From contig MU006094.1 of NCBI GenBank assembly GCA_010093705.1, forward strand, positions 781,550 to 845,549: 64,000 nucleotides of DNA. The letters run 5' to 3'. A program made the translations under genes and the position numbers. Under the pieces are notes generated by a model that was given only the letters and a program-made list of their open reading frames with translations, was not told where the DNA came from and ran no database searches. Below, in pieces: positions 24,627 through 36,798 of this stretch (position 1 is its first letter; the number at the start of each line of letters is the position of its first letter). Source of the stretch: Patellaria atrata CBS 101060 (Eukaryota; Ascomycota; Dothideomycetes; Patellariales; Patellariaceae).

Positions 24627-26466
24627 CTAATAAACTGACCGATGAATGCCTTTGCTCATCGGATGCTTCGTCTTATGCCTGTTCTTATGTTGTTCCCCTG
24701 CACTTGCCTGCTCCTTTTCAATGCTGACTGTCCCTGGTTGCCAGGCCAATATATCTGTCAAATCAGTGTCCATCACCGTCTCGGTGACACTTCAGATGTC
24801 GGAGATAAGTCGATCCAGCAAGTCCATGCTCATTACTCTCACGTACTTCATCCCTTAGAATCTCAGTCTTATCTTCGTTCGGAGGTAAAGCGTAGCCTAT
24901 GAATCTCTGTCAGCATATTCGATAAGTATACAAGGTGTGATAATTACATACTTGGTACGATGTATTGCCTTGCACGTAAGAGATTGTTGATAGAGACTTG
25001 TTTGACATGCGGACACTTCCTTCTAAAATCCTTCGAAAGGTAAAATGTAACGACCGGCAAGGCAGCATTGTAATCTGCACTAGTTGATCCTTCGTACTGC
25101 TCTCTGCCCTTAACGTAATTGTGGTCCCCCTTTTTGCGGTGAATATCGCTAATGCATTCGTACCATCCTGTGGTCTCCAGGGATCGACTCAATAGTCTAG
25201 CATTCGCTAACGCATTCTCCATGATAATCCGATAGCCAGTGAAACCTAAGTGTATCAGGTTAAAGTATTGTGCAATGACATGTGCTCCCGGGCGAGAGAA
25301 GTTCAACGTGTAAGACTGTTCTGTTCCCCCTGGGTAATGAAGCTCGAAAATCAAGTGTTTGGGAAGGTATGACTCGTCCCGCCAGATAATCTAGCTCACG
25401 CCAGCGTACACAATGCCGAATTTGTGTCAACTTGCGTTGATGGATTTGACTCTTGGAAGTTCGATGTTCCATTTAGAGCCTCCCGCTTTAGCATGCGTGA
25501 ATGGCGCAATAAAGCCTCCAGAGGCCGCGTCAACGTGTATTGGAATATCGACACCTGTCCTTTTCTCGTACGCGTCCAGGATCTTGGATATCTCTTCCAC
25601 TGGTTTGAAATGACCTGTATACGTGAAGCCAAGAATTACAAAGACTCCAATGGTATTTTTATCGATTTTGTCTCTGACCAGATCCGGATCCAGTTGATAG
25701 TGGCTTTCGGCACTTACAGGGAGTAAACGAGCCTCTACTTCAAAGTACCTAGCAAACTTTTCGAGCGTTACCTGAGCATTCGCGCCCATAATGATGTTGG
25801 GCTTGGACTTGTCTTTCCCTTCAGCGTCTCGCTTTTCCTGCCAACGGCGCTTCATTGCTAAGCCGCCCAAATGAACGGCTTCTAAAGAGCCAGTTGTATC
25901 ACTACCGATGGCTGTTTCACCTTTCTGCACCCCCCATAAGTGAACCAGAATGGAAATACATCGAGCATGAATATTCGTCATCGCGGGATATTCATCAGCA
26001 TCAGCCATATTTTTAGAGATGTTTTCCATCAGCAGCTGTTCAGCTTCATGTTCCATGTAAGTTCCGACAAAGCTCCACTGGATAGTCAGTACCGACTCTT
26101 AGCGATTTCATGTGAAGGCGATTACCTTACCTGGATAAGTTGAGATTAGGACTTCCGTCCAAATCCAATTCATCTTTCACCAATTGATGGACCGCTTCAG
26201 CGGGCGCTCCATCGTGCGGTATCCGGAATTTGGAGAGCTCGCTCGCACTGGCATATCTGCTAGAGTAAGGAGTACTGTGCGAAATTGCTTGGTTTGTACA
26301 GGCCCGATGGCGTTGGCCGGGTGAACTTGCTCCCAGTCAGCCTTGATCTATTTCCAGAATGCTCTTTCTTTCTTTCTTTTTTTTTTTTTGTTTTTGGTTG
26401 ATGGACTCACTCACTCAACTTCTTCATAAGTCCGTCAGGGTCAACATGTCGCGCTAGGCCTGCCAT
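24627..26466 (-). pseudogene. Glutamate decarboxylase, decayed
   Basis: Remnant of a PLP-dependent glutamate decarboxylase (glutamate to GABA plus CO2, cytosolic GABA shunt). The start MAGLARHVDPD, the PLP region HVDAASGGFIAPF, the Lys motif HKFG and the end KHPMSKGIHRSV are all recognisable. Inferred introns: 26414-26330, 26130-26073 and about 60 bp after IVP near 24955. The coding frame is broken. The Gly before the PLP lysine His-Lys pair is TGA (25429-25427), a conserved Trp is TAG (25393-25391), an extra A near 24834 shifts the frame, and TGA stands at 24794-24792. Beyond the shift the correct frame continues to the normal C terminus, so the gene decayed recently. A stop before the catalytic Lys rules out an active enzyme unless the assembly is wrong. 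Confidence 0.88.
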
Positions 26467-26814
26467 TGTGCTGTTCTCAAAGCCCTGATTGTAATCAAAT
26501 GTCTGATTAGAGCTGTAGTTTCAGGTTCGAAATTCAACTCGAACTGATGTGGATATAGTTTTATAATTCAAAAGCATTACAGCGACCTGACGTAACTATA
26601 GCGAACTTGCCCAATGCTTGTTTGTATGACCATAACTCATCATATAATGTTGTATGTAATCAAACTTGTGGACGAGGCCTCAGGAAGTATAGCTCTGTGG
26701 CAGCTGTGGAGACGATAAAATTTAGGGAGCCACACTTTTTTCCAGTTGCGAGGAAAATAGTGTTTTAAAAAAAGCTTCCTTTGAGATCTGCAACACCATG
26801 ATCGGACCAACATA

Positions 26815-26984
26815 CAGCACTCGATTTTCTACGGTCGTTAGCGTTCCCGTCTAATCACGTCTTCATTTTAGAATTAAGCCAATCCGGTATCAAAAAAAGA
26901 ACGCTCTGGATGAATAACTAGCTGTAATTTTGCGCTGAACTGTGCCTGTAGGATGCACTAACGACCGTAGAAAATCGGGTGCTG
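26815..26984. mobile_element. 170-bp MITE, Tc1/mariner-like
   Basis: 29-bp terminal inverted repeats (26815-26843 and 26956-26984) starting CAGCAC and containing CGATTTTCTACGGTCGTTAG match at 27 of 29 positions. TA flanks both ends (26813-26814 and 26985-26986), the target duplication of Tc1/mariner elements. The interior is too short to encode a transposase, so it is non-autonomous. The few TIR differences suggest a fairly young copy. Confidence 0.85.
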
Positions 26985-27101
26985 TAAATATCCACATTCG
27001 ACGAACTGTTCGCGCCGCAGAGCGATATGATTCTATTCCCTTATTCTAAGCGGAGGGAGAATTAAGCTTACTCGCAATGGAATGGAGCTAACGCGTAGAA
27101 C

Positions 27102-27145
27102 TTCACGTGATTAAATTAATATCATGTGATATAAACTCACGTGAA
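27102..27145. promoter_or_regulatory. Nested dyad with two CACGTG sites
   Basis: TTCACGTGA (27102-27110) and TCACGTGAA (27137-27145) form an inverted pair. Between them ATATCA and TGATAT (27119-27132) form a second dyad about the same centre. CACGTG is the core site of bHLH factors. It lies about 420 bp before the fasciclin start codon. Confidence 0.5.
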
Positions 27146-27565
27146 AACGGGCTTTAATGCCAGTCCCCACCTTCGGATGTCGGAGCTTCTTCGTCAGCCG
27201 GTGGATCGTCATTGTCTTCCAGGTATTCCCCCAGACTCAGTGCTGTGACCGCGTCAGCTTGAAAGCCTAATGAAGATAAAGAGACTGCCTAACTCCTAAC
27301 AGCTTTCACAGATTCATATTCGGAGTTGGATTCAGATTTGATCTGTCCTGTACAATTCTATCACATCCTGTATTTCCAACGTTCATAGACTTCACCCCTC
27401 TTGCTCTAAGAGTTTGCGGTTCATCTGATTTGCTGATCTAGGAGTGACGCCCAGAATAGCATCGTCATTGACTTGTTGCATTTCATGATCACCTTACTTT
27501 TGTATAATTGATCCATTGAACTCCATCTTCTATCAACGATTTACTTGCTCAATCAGATAGCAAAC

Positions 27566-29066
27566 ATGAGAGTTCTTCACCTCGTTTCCCTGGCCCGCAT
27601 AGGCGTGGCGTTCGTGATCCCAGATGAGGAAATTCTCAGAGACGTAGCAATCGAATCCCACCATCAAGTCAACTCAGTCTCCGAACAGGTGCCTTGTGAA
27701 GGAAAGATATCCAAAGATCTTCAAGATGCATTCCACAGTGTTAAGCAAGGCTCCACCGACATTATAGATGATGCTCTCAGCATGGCATCGGATGCCAACG
27801 ATGCTACGTCCAAAAGCGTATATGAAATGGGCTTCGATGTCGACTCGTGGCTTCAAAGTTCCCATGAACATATGGAGGTAGAGACGGACGAACAAGATCA
27901 TCCTCCTCATCATAAGCCGCACCATCCGCCACATCACAAACCAAATATGACGGTATACGAACTTATCTCGAAGAGCAAATATACCACGAAACTGGCTAAA
28001 CTCATTGACGAGTTCCCGGATCTCGTCGAAACATTGAATGGAACTGCTGCCAATTATACAGTTTTTGCTCCTACCGATGCGGCTTTTGAGAAAATTCCGG
28101 AGCATGCTCCAAAACCGAGTAAGGAGCTTTTGAAAGCAGTGCTGTCCTACCATGTCTCTCCAGCGTTTTATCCAGCTGGACGGGTTCTATGGACATATAC
28201 AATTCCCACCTTGTACAACGAGTCGGATCTGGCGGAAGAACCAGTACCCCAACGTCTTAGTATAAGTTTTGGTCTGGGTGGCCTCAAGGTCAACTTCTAT
28301 AGCAAAATCATGGCTGTCAATATCGTAAGAAACTTAGGCAATCTTATGGTACCTTTACTGATTTCTTTTAGTTTGGAACCAATGGTGTTATCCATGGTGT
28401 TGACCATATTATCGTTCCTCCCCCGGATACACTTACTATTCTGTCCTTCTTCCCTGGCGAATTCAGTACTTTGGAACTTGGTCTGACCAAAACCGGTCTT
28501 CTTGATACTTTGAATACGACTGCTCACACCGGGGGCACTTTTTTTGCACCCTCAAATTTTGCGTTCAAAAAACTTGGACCAAGGATCAACGGATTCCTTT
28601 TCAGCAAGTGGGGTGAGAAATATCTAAAAGGATTGCTCAAATACCACATCGTTCACAACCAGACTCTGTATTCAGACGCCTTTTATACGGTTGATACCAC
28701 AGAAGCCGAAGTCACTCGTCCACCATATGTCCATGTGAGTATGAGGTGCGTTATCTATTGTTTCATTATCCGCTAATCTTAGAAAAGCTTGACCTTCCTA
28801 CACTCCTCGAGGATCATTCTCTTGCCATTGACCTTCTTCGCCGTGGACCTTTCATCACTATAAAGATCAATGGATTCAGTACTGTCACCGTCCATGATGG
28901 TGTTGCGAAAGACGGTGTTATCCAAGTCGTGAGCAACGTGTTGGTGCCGCCTAAGAAGCTTTCTGGTTCCTCCGAGCCTCAGTTTTGGACTGGTGAGGAG
29001 ATGACGGTTGAAGAGTTCAAAGCCCGTCTTGAACCGTTTGTGTCGGATGAAAGCTTCGAATTGTAA
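27566..29066 (+). CDS. Fasciclin (FAS1) domain protein, two domains
   Basis: FAS1 domains mediate adhesion or cell-wall/extracellular contacts. Three exons: 27566-28324, 28372-28734 and 28788-29066, with introns of 47 and 53 bp, all phase 0. Product 466 aa. The N terminus MRVLHLVSLARIGVAFVIP could be a weak signal sequence. Residues about 112-126 are His/Pro-rich (two PPHHKP units). FAS1 domain 1 runs from about 128 (TVYELISKSKYTTKLAKLI) through the H1-type motif NYTVFAPTDAAFEKI. Domain 2 starts near 280, has GGTFFAPSNFAFKKL and LLKYHIVHNQTLYS, and ends with GVIQVVSNVLVPP. No C-terminal GPI signal or membrane helix is seen, so secretion or vacuolar location is more likely than wall anchoring. 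Start chosen at the first ATG before the hydrophobic segment. Confidence 0.88.
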
Positions 29067-30077
29067 GGGTTCGCCAAAACGGCCTAACCTGAGTATGGCA
29101 TATTGCTACTGAAGGAAATGCTTGAAAACTAAAGTTAAGGATGACTGTGAGGTGACAACATTAAGTGAAACCAGTACTATAAAATATAATCGAGCACAAT
29201 ACATTAGGAAACGGAATGGATACAACATTACTCATATGAAAGTACTTCTCCTTTGAAGATTTCAAGCGCCTACTCATACAGTACAGTAGATCTCCGAGAG
29301 TGAAACTTTGATACATTCTATTCATCTACCATGATAAGTAGTAGTAGTCTGGTAGGTGAGTAAGAAAAATGAAGTATATACTCGTTTAGCTGCCAAGGGA
29401 GTATGTAGTAGGCGGACGATGTCGGATGAAGACATTCGAGTGACTTTGGTAGATTGCAAGACGCGCCGGCATCGGCGGCACGAACCGTCGCACCGACTAT
29501 CTGCGTGTTTACCTTATTCCCTTGTCCTTACTTGACCAGTAGTCTGTAGGAATATAGCAAGTGTGCATCCGTGAAGGTGATGATGTTGATATTGAAAATG
29601 GCAATATTGAAGATCTTTCAGGCAGATGCGATTAGGATGACGGAATTTCGTCAGTGGTTCATCGCGTGATGCTCTTTGAGTGAAAAGCAAAAGTACGCGA
29701 TGGTTTTAGATGGGAAAGACAAAGGAAAAAGTAGCTCATGATGATCGCCTAGGCCCTAGAACTACGTAACACTAGCTCGTATGAGGTTAAAATTCCGTAC
29801 CTCACGCTCTACTTCACGGGCGCTATCGTATTATAGTTCCTTAGGTTTCTGTACTCTAAAGTATACTCTCATCGAATTACGGGGTTTCTTTCCAGCAACT
29901 CTTACCTTAAGAATCATCCCTCCATATATTCACGCATTGAAATTGAGCCCTCCCACTCTCACTACCTCCATCTCCTGCATGGCTGGAGGACGCACTTTTA
30001 TTCCTAACACGGACGTAGTCTTCAAAGAAGACAATATAACTGACGCCCCAGCACCTTGAAGACTTCCTCCTAAGACA
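29067..30077. other. Intergenic, no gene seen
   Basis: 3' flank of the fasciclin gene and promoter of the MFS gene. GTACAGTA occurs at 29281. Nothing else was recognised. Confidence 0.65.
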
Positions 30078-31870
30078 ATGGCTCGTACAGCGAAACCAGA
30101 GATACAACCAAGGCGAAAGTCTTCGGCACTCCACTACCAAACGTTTCCAACGCAGCCACCGACATCCCGAGGTCGCCCGCCGACTTCATCTTACAATTCC
30201 TACGCCGCCCACAGCGCCCATGAGTCCAGTTCTCCTTCGCACCATGAGTCTCCGTTACCGAAAAAGCAGCTTGGGATATTAGCAGTCATAGCTTTGGCAG
30301 AACAGACGGCGCTCAACTCAATAAGTCCTTACTTGCCAGACATGGCATCAACGTTTCCAGAGGTGGAATCTACTCAGGTCGGTCTATATGTCGGTTTGAT
30401 AGCGTCTTCTTTCGCGCTCGCTCAATTTGCGACAAACTTCTTCTGGGGCTGGCTTTCAGACCGGATAGGGAGGAAACCTGTGATTTTGATAGGGACTTTC
30501 TCAACAGCAGTATGCTTTGTCCTCTTCGGCTTCTGCAGAACGCTTTGGCAAGCAATCATAGTACAAGCATTGATGGGTTTAGTGAATGGAAATCAGGGCG
30601 TCGTTTCCACCTGTCTAGGGGAGATCACAGACCGAAGTAACCAATCTAGAGCCTTCACATACTTACCGGTCGTATATGGGATTGGTGGGATATTGGGTCC
30701 TGTTTTAGGGGGAATATTGGTCTTCAAGGAGTGGAATGGGATCTCAAATCCGTACCCATACCTAGCGCCCAACCTCCTCTCCGCCGTGATTCTCCTGATT
30801 GATCTGATCTTGACGATGATCTTTCTCGAGGAGAGCTTGGAGGAAGTCAGCCATTTGCCACCTCTAGGGAAGCGAATCACAAGTCTCTTCTCATGGATCT
30901 GGCAGTTCGCTAGCTCTACCAGGCCATCCTATCTTCACGAACGCCGTGCGAATCATTACCATCTTCACTTCGGACACAATGAAGACGGAGATAGTGAAGA
31001 ATCGGATGGTGAATCACGCGCATCCGTTCCAGCCCTCTTCCCAGACGTATCAACGGAGAGTCTGTCAAGGAAAGATGTTTTCACAAGAGATACGATACTT
31101 CTTCTTGTTACATTCCTAGTCTTTCAACTAGCTAATATTTCCTATAATTCGTTATATCCGATCTTTGGCCAAGCCAAGCCACCAACTGGCCGTGACTTGT
31201 CCCCTGAGGAGATTGGTTTGTCCCTTGGATTTGCAGGTTTAATGACAATAATTTTCCAGGTTGGAATATACGGCAGGTTGAGAGACAAGATAGGGAATAA
31301 GCTTACCTACAGGATAAGTTTGGGTGCATTTGTAGTTGCATTCATATTGATGCCATGGGTTGGATACAAAGATTCTAAACATTTAGGGATCGGTCAGGGC
31401 AAAGTCTGGATATGGATCGAGCTCGGAATCGTTCTCATAATCAAAACCATCGCTGCTGTTGGTGGTCTGACGTCCGCATTATTACTGGTATGAACCATGA
31501 AGTAGTTTTCGAACTTAGTATTACTGACAAATATATACAGATCACAAATTCGGCGCCGAACCATTCTGTTCTCGGGACTCTCAATGGCCTTGCGCAAACT
31601 CTTTCCGCAGCTGGCCGTGCTGCTGGGCCCTTCATTTCCGGGGCGTTGTTCTCGGCTTCTACTCATGTGAAACCTAAAGGGGAAGCCCTAGCGTTCGGTA
31701 TATTTGGAGGTATTTCCTTCATAGGTTTGCTATTAAGTTTCGGAATTCGGGGAGAAAACCTCGAAGCTGAAGGCTTTGATGAAGAGGAGGGTGAAGAAAG
31801 TGACGACGATGAAGATGAAGAAGATAATGATAATGGAAATGAAGAGCAACAAACACTTTTGAGAAAGTGA
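30078..31870 (+). CDS. MFS transporter, YCR023C/ZIFL-like
   Basis: Membrane carrier of the major facilitator superfamily, substrate unknown. Two exons: 30078-31487 and 31541-31870 (53-bp intron inside a membrane helix, phase 0); 579 aa. A polar N-terminal tail of about 65 residues precedes the first helix (LGILAVIALAEQTALNSISP). The loop 2-3 signature is GWLSDRIGRKPVIL. Helix 4-5 holds GLVNGNQGV and GIGGILGPVLGG. A long acidic loop (EDGDSEESDGE) separates the two halves. The C-terminal half has NHSVLGTLNGLAQTLSAAGRAAGPF, typical of the fungal YCR023C-like and plant ZIFL group. The tail is extremely acidic (Glu/Asp run) and ends TLLRK. In yeast YCR023C is vacuolar and of unknown role. No cluster genes surround it, so a secondary-metabolite role is not indicated. 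Confidence 0.88.
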
Positions 31871-32967
31871 CCAACATAATATCCCTTTTTGGGGGGCGAT
31901 TTAGCATCACGCTCCGCTTCAGGACAGTTACTTGGAACGGAAGTGTCATAATGATAGGATTCAGTGACTCGAAATTAGGCTAGCAGGTACAAATATGTTT
32001 TAGAGCTATCGGATTTCCCTTCGATGCAGAAGGCGGAGAGTAAATGTTCTTGTATACAATATACTGTTGAGAGCCTGTGATCGGACACTAGCGTAGAAAT
32101 CTTTCTGCCAAATACACATGCTCCCACGCTCCGTCTTTTTATCTCTGATCCAGACGGAATGATTATACTTAGGTGCAATCCTCCACGCCATAGGACTCTT
32201 TGTTCTCCTGTAGCTACAGCGCTCTGATTGATCACTTACCTAAACCGGATTTAGACACTGATGCAGTATCTACCGTAGATGGTGTGACTAGAACACGACT
32301 CTGGCATGATGTGTTCTCATGCTCAGATGTATAGTACTGGCTAAGAGGCGTTGAGAATATTGTGCAATGCTACCTAGGACCTTGTACGGAGTGATGTAGG
32401 CTTAATGATACTCCTGTCAGTTGTAAGGGTGCTGAACAGTGTAGATAATCGCTTGGTTTCTATCTGGTTTCGAAAGTTACCACTCTATATACTCAAGAGC
32501 TATAGAGAACGCGTATCCGGATCTCAATATAGTTAATAGTCGTTGAGGTATATGTTGAGACAGTAGAGCTGTTGAGGACGGATACAGATGCTGAAATCAG
32601 ATAATAGTTAAGCTAGGTCAGATCCACTAAGGTTAAGGGACCCATGCTCTAACGGCATGCGTGTCCAGAAATCCCGATGGTAACTCAAACTGTGACGTGT
32701 TTGCAACCGTAGGTATGAACTTCTTCCCGATATTCGATACGATAATGCTAACCTACCCTTCTTCTGATTTTCTATCAAGCTCTAATTCCAGTCGAGACCC
32801 CTTTCTAAATCATTTCATACCGAGAGTATTTATAGATACCCGTCTACTTCAGTTAAACCAAACAATTAGAATATTTCCAAGCTTATTCACACTGTCCACC
32901 TTAACTCGGGATACGTCCTTACATTTGCTTCTTAGCTGTTATAAGTCATACTTCAGATTGATTAACC
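31871..32967. other. Intergenic, no gene seen
   Basis: 3' flank of the MFS gene and promoter of the Mpv17-type gene. It is A/T-rich in parts; no motif stood out. Confidence 0.6.
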
Positions 32968-33690
32968 ATGCCTTCGATCACTGTTCAAACTGCTCAAGCA
33001 GCGGTCTTAAGTGCAACCTCCAATATCCTCGCGCAAGCTCTTACAGCATATCGAGAAAATGTGAAGATTCCCCACTGCAAATTTCACGAGCCTACTTCCT
33101 CCTCTTAAGAGATTCCGTTGTGCTGAACATCTTCCAGAAAACATTCCAGCTAGCCCTTGAACCTATCTACAAATTTGTACTTTTCACGATCCTCAACACA
33201 CCGATCAACATTCTATGGCAGCGCTATCTCGAAGAGACGTTCCCTGGCTCTAAACCCGCAAGCTCGACTCCACCCGCCCAGACGAAAGAGGTAGGAGAGA
33301 AAGATGCATACAAGAACAAAGCGGTTGCTTCCAAGGATGTAGCAAGTAAAAGAAATATCGCTACCAAATTCCTACTTGATCAGACCATCGGCGCGGCGTT
33401 TAATACGGCATTATTCTTTATAGGAATGGGTCTGTTGAATGGTAATACCTGGGAGCAGTGCATATCTACGATGAAGAGGGTGGGACACTCATGCTTCCCG
33501 TGTCACTGCCGATGATGCTGACGTATATTTCTACGCGTAGGATTCCTTCAGCCTTTACGTCGCAGGCGCCAAGATTTGGCCGGCTGTCAGTTTAATAAGC
33601 TTCATCTTCATTCCGGTCGAACGACGAGTACTCTTCGCGAGCATTATTGGTGTGGGATGGGGAGTGTATCTCAGCTTGCTTGCTGCGTGA
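32968..33690 (+). CDS. Mpv17/PMP22 family membrane protein
   Basis: Small integral membrane protein, probably of the Mpv17/PMP22 family, whose members sit in the inner mitochondrial or peroxisomal membrane. Three exons: 32968-33060, 33138-33479 and 33541-33690. Intron 1 (77 bp, GTGAAG...TTCCAG) and intron 2 (61 bp, GTGGGA...GCGTAG) are both phase 0. Product 194 aa. Family hallmarks: an N terminus of small residues (VQTAQAAVLSATSNILAQ), LNTPINILWQRYLEETFPG, FLLDQTIGAAFNTALFFIGM, a Trp before the last helices (AGAKIWPAVSLISFIFIPVERRVLF) and a final GWGVYLSLLAA. Both donors are less common forms, so exon edges are less sure than the family. Confidence 0.82.
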
Positions 33691-35339
33691 ACCTCCAGGC
33701 CCGAAGACTACAGTATTGGTAGATTTGGTGGGATTCTAGATACTAGATGGGATATATCAGCTACAGGACTGCTAGCAGGTGCGAATAGCGGGGTGAGTCT
33801 ACGACTATAACTAAGAATCAATGAGCTTGTTAGAGGTTCAATAAGCTTGGATGATATTGGGACGATTTATTAGAAGGTTTGATTTATACCCACAGTAAAT
33901 TGGTATCTTGAACGGTTTATAGACTTCCAGATATGGGTCCTTTAAATGCTCCACGTTCACTTTTGAAATGGGGACGCTAGTTGACGGTCTCTACAGCATG
34001 TAGTTTCCTATCAAGCGATGTTTTCGGCATTCAGCATCTTCCCCGAGGAATCCCAAAGGCGTTGTCATTGACTGGACAACAAGTGGATTCAACATCAATA
34101 CTCAATCACTTGGACGTTTTCCTAAACCATACCGTACAGCACAGAGTCTCTGGCTCGTGCCTGAATCTGCCTCCTACTATCCTGATAGAGGCGCATCCGC
34201 CGTAACTATAGTTATTTAGATCCGCCACAGGATCCACATCAAGTAACACGTTAATAGATCAGTGAAAGGGCAGACAAAGTAACTACCAACAAAGGTGAAA
34301 GAGAATTGAGACTGAGTTTATACAGTCAACTGAAAACCATGAAACTGGAAGTAACCTACCATCATTATGAAATATACAGGACCGTTTAAGGTACTACTAC
34401 TTTGCTCTTATTCTTACAGAATAATCCCAGTTGAGACCTTCCCTAAAATAGAAAGGGCCGACTCGTATACGCAAGCTGACTAAGGAAATGGAACGCTTTC
34501 CGCCGCTCGGGTATTAGTACCCGTCACACTCCCGAGGTCAATATCAACGGTGGGTAACCGTGGAGACGGAAGTCAATTGTACGGTCCATCAAATAATCTA
34601 CTATGAAGTTGGGAATTTTGTGACATCTTATGTTGCTAATAGTACTGAAGTTTCTTGCGAGTGATTAGCAGTACTGGTTTGTTAAGATGACTCTTCAGGG
34701 GCTTTAGAAGATAGAACAGTGGTGATGATAAATAAAGAGCAAGGAATCAAATTGAAGAAACTTCGGAATAAATCTACGCTCGAACCTGACCACTTCAAGG
34801 TTCAGATCCTTCTCTCTCTCTCTAAATCATACGAACCCTTTCTTCATGCACACCGGAAGATGTAGTATTTTGTAAACTTGACTCGCAACGCTAAGATAAG
34901 GTTCGCGGAATGAGTTACGTCGATTATAGCGTGTTTGGGTGCTCCCGGCATCAAACTGTTTTCAGCCACATTATTTCTGACAATTGGTCTGGCAAGTAGC
35001 GGACAATTAGAATAATAAAGACTCGGAACTGGAGGCGATATATGCATATCGTTAGTACACAGTAGTGTTGGGCTCCCTCCAGTATGCATTGCGGCCACCT
35101 CGTAGATCTCAAGGTACCTCCAAGAAACTCTATTATCGTCCTGCCCAGCGTTATGACTCTCGTCTCATCCCTTTCAACTGCATCTTTTTCTTTAAGATGG
35201 CTCAGGACGCATCATGCATCATTCATACGTCCTGTTTATTTATCTTTAATGATCTCTTGAACCAAAAATATTCCATAGCCTTGGTATACGGAAATTTGGT
35301 CCATTAGGGGACGGTATACCAATCCGGCATCGTGCTAAG
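33691..35339. other. Intergenic, no gene seen
   Basis: 1.6 kb between the Mpv17-type gene and the rhodopsin-like gene, with only short random open frames. Confidence 0.6.
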
Positions 35340-36798
35340 ATGGCCACTCCAACACCGGAAGACATCGCCGGCTGGCCCGAGCCAAACTATGATAATCCGG
35401 AAACTCGAGCGGCATTAGTGGTTGGCGTTCACATTGGAACTACAATTGTGATGGTAATCTTTCTGAGTGTTCGACTCTATACGAAAAGTTTCCTCAAGAA
35501 TGCTACGGGAGCAGACGACTATGTGATGGCCATTGCGGGGGTTTGTGATTTTAGTATAGTCTACTTTGAATATCTTTCTGATCGTCAATTAGGTAACGGC
35601 TCTGGCAATGGGTGTTATTGGAGCGTTAAGCACTAAATACGGTGGAGGCCATCATATCTGGGATCTGAAGGATGAATGGGCCACTCCATATGGAAAGGTA
35701 TGAACTTCGAAGCATTTTATATGAACTACCCTTATATGTAGTTAAACTTTGTGATCGTTCATCTAACCTTCCACAGCTGTCCCTTGCAGAAGACACCCTT
35801 TTTCCTACTTGTGTCAGTCTTACAAAAATCTCCATATGCATCACCTATCTGCGACTTTTCCCATCAAGGTCGAACAGAATCTTCTGCTGGACTTGCATCG
35901 TATATCTCACCTTATGGATGATAAGCGTTTCCATCATGAATATCCTACAGTGCATGTAAGCCATATTTCATCTCAACACTTCCCTGAGTTAGCGTTAACT
36001 TCCCAATTGTACAGACCTATCAAAGGTATGTATGATCCTTCAGTAACCGAGAAGAAGTGTATCGATTACAAATCCGCTTTACTGTCAACTGCCGCGCTCA
36101 ACAGTGTCAGTGATTTCATCGTTTATCTATGGCCAGCGAAACCACTTTGGCGGGTTCAGTTGCCCCTGAAACAGCGTATTGGACTCCTAGGGGTCTTTTG
36201 TATGGGATGCATGTAAGTCTTCATCGCCCCTTTTGTATCAAAGTCTTTTTCCATAAGAAGCTAATACCCCAAGAATAGAGTCTGTATTGCTGGCGTCTGC
36301 CGCATGTACTACCTGGAAGAGTACTTCAAGACCTACGACGGGCTCTACATCGGCGGAATCGTCTGGGTAACTCTTGCCATCGAATTCAATATCGGCATCG
36401 TAGCTGGCTGTCTCCCATCCGTGAAACCACTACTGAACAAGCTATTTCCTCGTTTCTTTCAATCTAGTAGTGGCGGGACCACACATCCTTCCAGAACAGC
36501 CAATCCGCACTCCCAGGGGTTTCCATTTCATTCGTTATCGGGTGGTACAAGGACGAATAAAGCCACCGCTCGCATTTCAGAAGGTGATCTTACGGGAACG
36601 CAGAGTTATGCTTGGGCTGTGGCTAAGAAGACGGGAGTTTTAGTCGAGGAAGATGAGATCCCTATGGGTGGAATTGCGGTCACGAGTAGTGTTACGGTTG
36701 ATCCAGGGACCAGACCTGGGAGTATCGCAAAACAGCCTGATAACAATAGTGAAGAGTGGATAATTCCCCCGCAAGCTGATCAAGGTCCTTCAAGATAA
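35340..36798 (+). CDS. Fungal rhodopsin-like (PTH11-type) integral membrane protein
   Basis: Seven-helix-type membrane protein of the large fungal rhodopsin-domain group that includes PTH11-like candidate receptors. Five exons: 35340-35540, 35593-35697, 35777-35955, 36015-36212 and 36279-36798; introns of 52, 79, 59 and 66 bp. Product 400 aa. Signatures: helix 1 ALVVGVHIGTTIVMVIFLSVRLYTK, the Asp pair in GADDYVMAIAG, the loop KYGGGHHIWDL, the helix with FPTCVSLTKISICITYLRLFP, then C-rich IVYLTLWMISVSIMNILQC. Later come SALLSTAALNSVSDFIVYLWPAKPLW and WVTLAIEFNIGIVAGCLPSVKPL. The last 110 residues are a polar cytoplasmic tail. There is no N-terminal CFEM domain, so it is not the classical PTH11 subtype. 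Ligand unknown. Confidence 0.88.

Larger units (their letters stand above)
26467..27565. other. Divergent intergenic region with a MITE
   Basis: Separates the decarboxylase remnant (minus) from the fasciclin gene (plus). It holds the MITE at 26815-26984 and the CACGTG dyad at 27102-27145. Confidence 0.7.

Noticed and set aside
25391-25429. Stop-codon readthrough or recoding in the decarboxylase
   Set aside because: Two different stops plus a frameshift and a third stop make decay or assembly error far simpler.
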